The notes under the pieces: model-generated
The model's input: the letters and a program-made list of their open reading frames with translations, nothing else
What the model was told of the DNA's origin: nothing
Database searches by the model: none
Position numbers and translations under genes: made by a program
In this document: positions 59,460 to 64,000 of the stretch, piece after piece
How the letters are laid out: each line of letters starts with the position of its first letter
Numbering within the stretch: position 1 is the first letter of the stretch
Assembly (NCBI RefSeq): GCF_006459125.1
Contig: NZ_CP041070.1
Span: 124,001 to 188,000, forward strand
Reading direction: 5' to 3'
Source: Halarcobacter anaerophilus
GTDB taxonomy: Bacteria; Campylobacterota; Campylobacteria; Campylobacterales; Arcobacteraceae
Length of the DNA stretch: 64,000 bases

Positions 59460-60041
59460 ATGAAGCTATTTGGAAAAATGCTTTTAACAACGATTTTAGG
59501 GGCTGGTTTAGCTTATGCGGCACCTTATAAACTGGATAATTCACACACTGAGGTAGGTTTTTCGGTAAAACACCTGATGATATCAAACGTAAAAGGTAAA
59601 TTCAAAGATTTTGGTGCAACTATAGATTTTGATGCGAAAACAAACACTTTTAAAACTTTTGAGGCTACTGTGGATGCAAAAACCATTGATACTGCAAATG
59701 TAAAAAGAGATGACCATTTAAAATCTGCAGACTTTTTTTATGCAGAAAAGTTTCCTACAATAACATTTAAAATGAAATCTTATAAAGCTGACGATGATGA
59801 CGAAGGCGTTATGATCGGTGATTTAACTATGAGAGGGGTTACAAAAGAGGTAAAACTTGAAGTAGAAGATTTAGCAAAAGGAAAAGGTTTTAAAGGAGAA
59901 AACAGAGTAGGGTTCTCTTTAGAAGGAAAAGTAAATAGAATGGATTACGGTTTGAAATGGAACAAAGCTTTAGAGTTCGGTGGAGTTGCCGTAGGTGAAG
60001 AGGTTAAACTGCTTATTGAAGTTGAAGCTATAGAGCAGTAA
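59460..60041 (+). CDS. YceI-family periplasmic lipocalin-like protein
   Basis: This is an exported protein of 193 residues with signal peptide ending AGLAYAAPY. The YceI fold is clear: LDNSHTEVGFSVKHLMISNVKG at the front, DHLKSADFFYAEKFPTITF in the middle and NRMDYGLKWNKALE at the end. The family binds isoprenoid-like or quinone-like lipids in known structures. In Campylobacterota its role is uncertain. SD AAAGGAG precedes the ATG. It is divergent from the second regulator gene of the metal locus. Confidence 0.92.
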   Translation: MKLFGKMLLTTILGAGLAYAAPYKLDNSHTEVGFSVKHLMISNVKGKFKDFGATIDFDAKTNTFKTFEATVDAKTIDTANVKRDDHLKSADFFYAEKFPTITFKMKSYKADDDDEGVMIGDLTMRGVTKEVKLEVEDLAKGKGFKGENRVGFSLEGKVNRMDYGLKWNKALEFGGVAVGEEVKLLIEVEAIEQ

Positions 60042-60049
60042 AACTTACT

Positions 60050-61423
60050 TTATAACAGATTTTTCCCGCAAGATTTCTGTAGCAGGTTTTTTGTATAAAA
60101 GTGTGCAAAAACTGCTGCAGAGTAGATCATAATCAAAACTCCGACCCAAAGATAGATATAATCCAACTTGAAAATTACTACAATAGTATAAGCAATAATA
60201 AATTTGGCTATAATCTGCCGATAAAGAGCAATATATAAAATCATTTTTGGTTTTTTTATTCCTTGCAGAGTTGAAACTGAGATAAATAAAACAACATAAG
60301 CATAGAAAATCCAAACTTCAACAAGAATATAATTAAATCCGTAGTTAATAACTTCTACGTCATTATCAAACTGCTCAACAAGAAGTTTTCCAAAAACATA
60401 TAAAAAGATAATCCCAAAAGTTGAGATAATAAAGCCGTATTTTAAAGCTTTGCTAACTGTTTGTATAACCCTGTCATATCTTTTTGCTCCGAAATTGTTT
60501 GAAACAATAGATAAAACAGCGGAACTAAGTCCCAAAGTAGGTAGAAGCATTAATTGTTCAACTCTAAATCCAATACCGTAACCCGCAACTGCCTTAACTC
60601 CGTAAAGAGATACGAAATACATTAAAAAAAGTGATCCTATAGACATAATAAGCATATTTAAACTAGAAGGAATTCCTTGGGAGATTAAATCTTTATATAT
60701 TTTTTTATGGGGTAAAAAATATCTGAAATTTTGAAAATGTATAAGTTTTGTCTGCAAAACTTTATAAAGCAGATAAAAATTGTTTATTATCTGAATAAGT
60801 ACGGTCGCAAAAGCAATTCCGGATATTCCCATTGCAGGAATAAACCAAAATCCATAGATAAAAAGAGGGTTCAAAGCCAAGTTTGCAAAAAAACCGAAAA
60901 TTAAACTATTTCTATATGATTTTGTATCCCCTCTTGAGACTAAAACAGCGTTTAATGCAAAATTTGTCATAAAAAATATTGTACCGGCTAAAATAATATT
61001 TATATAATCAAGTGCAGTCTGTAAATACTCTCCGCTTGCTCCTAAGATTTTGAATAAATAAGGAGAAAACCAGAAACCAAGAAGAGTTAACAAAATAGCC
61101 AATAACTGCATAAAAAGAATTCCCTTGTGGGCATACAAAGAGGCTAGAAAGAATTTGTTTTTTCCGCTTGCATTTCCTATTAAAGCAGTTATTGCAGTAG
61201 AAAATCCGTATCCAAGTCCGATTACCGTAAAAAAAATCATAAAAGATAAAGACAGTGCTGAAATAGCTTGAGTGGAAATCAGTCCTGCATAAAAAGTATC
61301 TACGACATTATATAAAGTATTAAAAAGCATACCCGTACTTGCAGGGATTGCTATTTGTTTTATTAGACTTGGTATATTGTCGTTTAGAAGGTGGTTTTTC
61401 TCATTTTTCACAGGGATTTCCAA
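60050..61423 (-). CDS. MATE-family multidrug/cation exporter
   Basis: This inner-membrane exporter of 457 residues has twelve hydrophobic segments. IAIPASTGMLFNTLYNVVDTFYAG is the first-helix MATE signature, and the duplicated half begins at about residue 235. SRGDTKSYRNSLIFGF and GYGIGFRVEQLMLLP are family-typical. It drives export by sodium or proton gradients; the substrate is unknown. It converges with the YceI gene, with eight bases between the stops. Confidence 0.9.
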   Translation of the reverse strand: MEIPVKNEKNHLLNDNIPSLIKQIAIPASTGMLFNTLYNVVDTFYAGLISTQAISALSLSFMIFFTVIGLGYGFSTAITALIGNASGKNKFFLASLYAHKGILFMQLLAILLTLLGFWFSPYLFKILGASGEYLQTALDYINIILAGTIFFMTNFALNAVLVSRGDTKSYRNSLIFGFFANLALNPLFIYGFWFIPAMGISGIAFATVLIQIINNFYLLYKVLQTKLIHFQNFRYFLPHKKIYKDLISQGIPSSLNMLIMSIGSLFLMYFVSLYGVKAVAGYGIGFRVEQLMLLPTLGLSSAVLSIVSNNFGAKRYDRVIQTVSKALKYGFIISTFGIIFLYVFGKLLVEQFDNDVEVINYGFNYILVEVWIFYAYVVLFISVSTLQGIKKPKMILYIALYRQIIAKFIIAYTIVVIFKLDYIYLWVGVLIMIYSAAVFAHFYTKNLLQKSCGKNLL

Positions 61424-61463
61424 TTATTTTTTGTGAAATAGTAGCGTTTTAATACTTTAGGAA

Positions 61464-61497
61464 GATTAGAGTTAAGGATTAATCCTCAATTCTAATC
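61464..61497 (-). terminator. hom 3' palindrome
   Basis: A near-perfect inverted repeat with 17-base arms (a few mismatches) centred on GGATT-AATCC spans the hom stop codon. It probably ends or stabilises the hom transcript. Confidence 0.5.
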
Positions 61498-62738
61498 ATA
61501 GCAGGTTTAGCTGTAACTACTCCTGCTTCTTCTATTGTTTTAAGTGCTTCGATAATATCTTTTTCAACTGAAGTATGAGTTGATAATAGAATATGAGAAC
61601 ATGTTCTGTTTAGAGGTTTTTGAATCATTTTTTCTATAGAGATGTTTCTTTCCCCTAAAATTGTTGCAATTTTAGCTAAAACGCCTGCTTTATCTTCAAC
61701 TCTAAATCTTAGATAATATTTTGTTCTAATATCATCTTTTGACATAAGTCTTATATCTTCTCCGTGAGGTTTTTCAAACCCAAGCATCGGAGAACCTTTA
61801 CCTCGACGTGCTATATCAATAATATTTGCAATAACTGCTGAAGCAGTTGCGTCTCCTCCGGCTCCGGCACCGTAATACATAGTCTCTCCGACTTTATCAC
61901 CTACTACGGATACTCCGTTCATAACTCCGTCAACTTTTGAAATCATTTCAGTTGTTGGAATAAGTGAAGGGTGAACTCTAAGTTCTATCTCTTTTCCTAC
62001 TTTTTTTGCAATAGTTAAAAGTTTGATTGAGTAGTTAAACTCATTTGCAAAATCTATATCTTCATGGGAAATATTCTGGATTCCTTCTATTAAAATATCT
62101 TCAGGTTTTGCATCTATTCCGTAAGCAATAGAACCCAAAATCAAAAGCTTATGAGCAGCATCAAAACCACCCACGTCAAAAGTAGGATCTGCTTCTGCGT
62201 AACCTAACTCTTGCGCCTCTTTTAAAATAGTTTCGTAATCTACACCTTCATTTATCATTTTTGTAAGCATATAGTTACAAGTACCGTTCATAATTCCTCT
62301 GATAGATTCAATATGATTTGCAGTAAGACCGTCTCTTAGTGCATTAATAATTGGAATACCTCCTGCAACAGCAGCTTCGTATTCAAAAGCGGTATCTCCT
62401 GCAATTTCTTGAAGTTCGTATCTATGGTATGCAAGTAAAGCTTTGTTTGCCGTAACTACTGCTTTACCGTTTTTTAACGCTTTTTTTATAATCTCATAAG
62501 GTTTTTCTATTCCGCCCATTAGTTCTACGATTACATCAATAGATTCGTCGTTTAAAACTTTTTCAACATCGTCTGTAAGTTCTATCTCAACATCTCTTTT
62601 TTTGTTTAAATTGCTGACAACACCAATTGCAGGTATAATCTCACAACCAGCTCTTGCAGTAATAACATTTTTGTTATCTCTTAAAATATTTGCAACGCTA
62701 GCTCCTACTGTTCCTACTCCAATTATTCCTATTCTCAT
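61479..62738 (-). CDS. hom: Homoserine dehydrogenase
   Basis: This NAD(P)-dependent enzyme of 419 residues reduces aspartate semialdehyde to homoserine, the branch to threonine and methionine. The nucleotide motif IGVGTVGASVAN lies at the N-terminus. Catalytic-region motifs are AAVAGGIPIINALRDGL and GYAEADPTFDVGGFDAAHKL. A C-terminal ACT domain (about 345-415, LRFRVEDKAGVLAKIATIL) suggests feedback control by threonine. It follows the aminotransferase by eight bases, so the two share an operon. Confidence 0.96.
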   Translation of the reverse strand: MRIGIIGVGTVGASVANILRDNKNVITARAGCEIIPAIGVVSNLNKKRDVEIELTDDVEKVLNDESIDVIVELMGGIEKPYEIIKKALKNGKAVVTANKALLAYHRYELQEIAGDTAFEYEAAVAGGIPIINALRDGLTANHIESIRGIMNGTCNYMLTKMINEGVDYETILKEAQELGYAEADPTFDVGGFDAAHKLLILGSIAYGIDAKPEDILIEGIQNISHEDIDFANEFNYSIKLLTIAKKVGKEIELRVHPSLIPTTEMISKVDGVMNGVSVVGDKVGETMYYGAGAGGDATASAVIANIIDIARRGKGSPMLGFEKPHGEDIRLMSKDDIRTKYYLRFRVEDKAGVLAKIATILGERNISIEKMIQKPLNRTCSHILLSTHTSVEKDIIEALKTIEEAGVVTAKPAMIRIED

Positions 62739-62746
62739 AAACTATC

Positions 62747-63958
62747 CTATAAACTATTTAAATATTTCTTTATATTTTTTGCAGCTTGTCTAATTCTTTT
62801 TTCATTTTCAATTAATGCAATTCTTACGTATTGATCTCCGTAGTGACCGAATCCAATTCCCGGACTTACTGCAACTTTTGCTTCTGTTAAAAGCTGTTTA
62901 GAAAACTCCATACTTCCAAGATGTCTTGCTTTTTCCGGAATTTTAGCCCAGATAAACATTGAAGCATTCGGTACACTCATTTCCCAACCCGCATCTTTAA
63001 AGACTTCAACCATAAGGTCTCTTCTTTTTCTATATTTTTCAATATGCTCTGCCACACACTCTTGAGGTCCGTCAAGAGCAACTGTAGCTGCAACTTGAAT
63101 CGGAGTAAACATTCCGTAATCAAGCCAAGATTTAATTCTTTTCAAAGCTCCGATTAGTTTTTCATTTCCAACTATAAAACCTACTCTCCAACCTGCCATA
63201 TTATATGATTTTGACAAAGTAAATGATTCTACTGCCACATCAATAGCACCTTTAGCTTGGAAAATTGAAGGTGTTTTATAACCGTCAAAAGTTATATCCG
63301 CATAAGCAATATCCGAGATAATATAAAATCTCTCTTTTTTTGCCATATCAACAAGTCTTTGATAAAACTCAGGTGTAACCGTCGCACAAGACGGGTTGTG
63401 TGGAAAGTTTACCAATACGTATTTTACTTTTGGAATAGATTCTCTTAATGTTTTAGTTAATCTTTCAAAAAACAAATCTTCATCAACTTTAAAGTTCTCT
63501 TCATCAAAAGGTAGCTCAAAATTGTGAATTGCACCACCTGCTAACATAAAAGCGTATGAGTGAATAGGATAAGTAGGATCCGGAACAACTGCAACATCTC
63601 CTACATTTACGATTGCTTGGATTAAGTGAACGTAACCCTCTTTTGAACCCATTGTCGCAACTGCGTGTTTATTCGGATCAAGATAATCAACTCCGAATTT
63701 TCTTTTATACCAGTTACAAACGGCAAGTCTTAATTTATAGATCCCCGCACTTACACTGTATCCGTGATTTTTCGGTTTATCTGCCGCCTCTTTTAATTTA
63801 TCCGTGATATGTTGAGGTGCAGGACCGTCAGGATTACCCATTGAAAAATCTATAATATCTTCACCTGCTCTTCTTGCTTCCATTTTAATAGCATTAACTT
63901 CTGCAAAGACATAGTTTGGAAGTCTCTTCATTCTCTCAAATTCAATTTCTGGAAACAT
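62747..63958 (-). CDS. AlaC/DapL-like pyridoxal-phosphate aminotransferase
   Basis: This is a class I/II aminotransferase of 403 residues. It is closely similar to E. coli AlaC, with RLPNYVFAEVNAIKM, IIDFSMGNPDGPAPQHI and the PLP-lysine motif FTLSKSYNMAGWR near residue 248. The C-terminus has SPGIGFGHYGDQYVR. AlaC converts glutamate and pyruvate to alanine. In bacteria without other aminotransferases, relatives act in lysine synthesis as succinyl- or LL-diaminopimelate aminotransferases. Operon position before hom (aspartate family) makes that second role plausible here. The sequence does not decide between them. Confidence 0.85.
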   Translation of the reverse strand: MFPEIEFERMKRLPNYVFAEVNAIKMEARRAGEDIIDFSMGNPDGPAPQHITDKLKEAADKPKNHGYSVSAGIYKLRLAVCNWYKRKFGVDYLDPNKHAVATMGSKEGYVHLIQAIVNVGDVAVVPDPTYPIHSYAFMLAGGAIHNFELPFDEENFKVDEDLFFERLTKTLRESIPKVKYVLVNFPHNPSCATVTPEFYQRLVDMAKKERFYIISDIAYADITFDGYKTPSIFQAKGAIDVAVESFTLSKSYNMAGWRVGFIVGNEKLIGALKRIKSWLDYGMFTPIQVAATVALDGPQECVAEHIEKYRKRRDLMVEVFKDAGWEMSVPNASMFIWAKIPEKARHLGSMEFSKQLLTEAKVAVSPGIGFGHYGDQYVRIALIENEKRIRQAAKNIKKYLNSL

Positions 63959-64000
63959 TTTAAAATTACTCCTTAATTATTACACTTAGACCACGCTTTA

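Overview
The window is 64 kb of strongly AT-rich DNA that looks like the chromosome of a free-living Campylobacterota bacterium of the Arcobacter group. This is inferred from gene content and style, not from a marker gene. The supporting signs are tightly packed and often overlapping genes, SD sequences of the AAGGA type, some TTG starts, RNase J, LutABC-type lactate oxidation, many two-component systems and RND efflux. About 57 protein genes and one tRNA gene (Val, GAC) are supported. There is no prophage, insertion sequence or CRISPR array. One end cuts a phosphohexomutase gene, of which only the first 39 codons are present.

Layout. 0-9 kb holds housekeeping and small regulators: an Ogt-type methyltransferase, a LysE exporter, proA, trxA, two HxlR regulators around a quinone oxidoreductase-like enzyme, an orphan FetB-like permease, gpsA, gatB and a SurA-like chaperone. 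9-21 kb is a one-strand lactate locus: lutABC (L-lactate oxidation), a sensor kinase and response regulator, a DctPQM TRAP transporter and a large FAD/Fe-S D-lactate dehydrogenase. 21-32 kb holds a dCMP deaminase, accB-accC, a DEAD-box helicase, a barrel-only TonB-receptor-like protein, a PiT phosphate transporter, an AEC carrier, asnB and tRNA-Val. 32-37 kb holds an orphan TRAP binding protein nearly duplicating the lactate-locus one. It converges on a frdAB-like pair that lacks a membrane anchor and has altered cofactor residues.

36.7-44.4 kb is a dense minus-strand run (rsmA, rnj, kdsD, rluB, rarA, hemJ, phoH). A perfect parS-like site lies inside kdsD. 44.5-49.7 kb runs on the plus strand: hisF, a SIMPL protein, a nucleosidase-like gene, a second parS-like site, a duplicated hairpin/repeat element, rlmN, a 35-residue membrane protein, gltX and an RRM protein. 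49.9-59.4 kb is a copper/silver-type efflux operon (YtkA-like protein, CusCBA) beside two paralogous two-component systems. 59.4-64 kb holds a YceI protein, a MATE exporter, homoserine dehydrogenase and an AlaC-type aminotransferase.

The most notable points are these. (1) Three genes (the AEC carrier and both metal-type sensor kinases) have no ATG, GTG or TTG at a sensible start, but each has an ATC 5-7 bases after an SD sequence. (2) The lactate locus joins a TRAP transporter to a kinase with an ABC-type binding domain, with a possible regulator site before dctP. (3) The frdAB-like pair has lost the covalent-FAD histidine and gained a fourth Cys in its last cluster motif. (4) There are two parS-like sites. 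(5) The 46.5-46.75 kb repeat has hairpins with compensatory changes. All functions are assigned by reading motifs and family resemblance; no database search was run.
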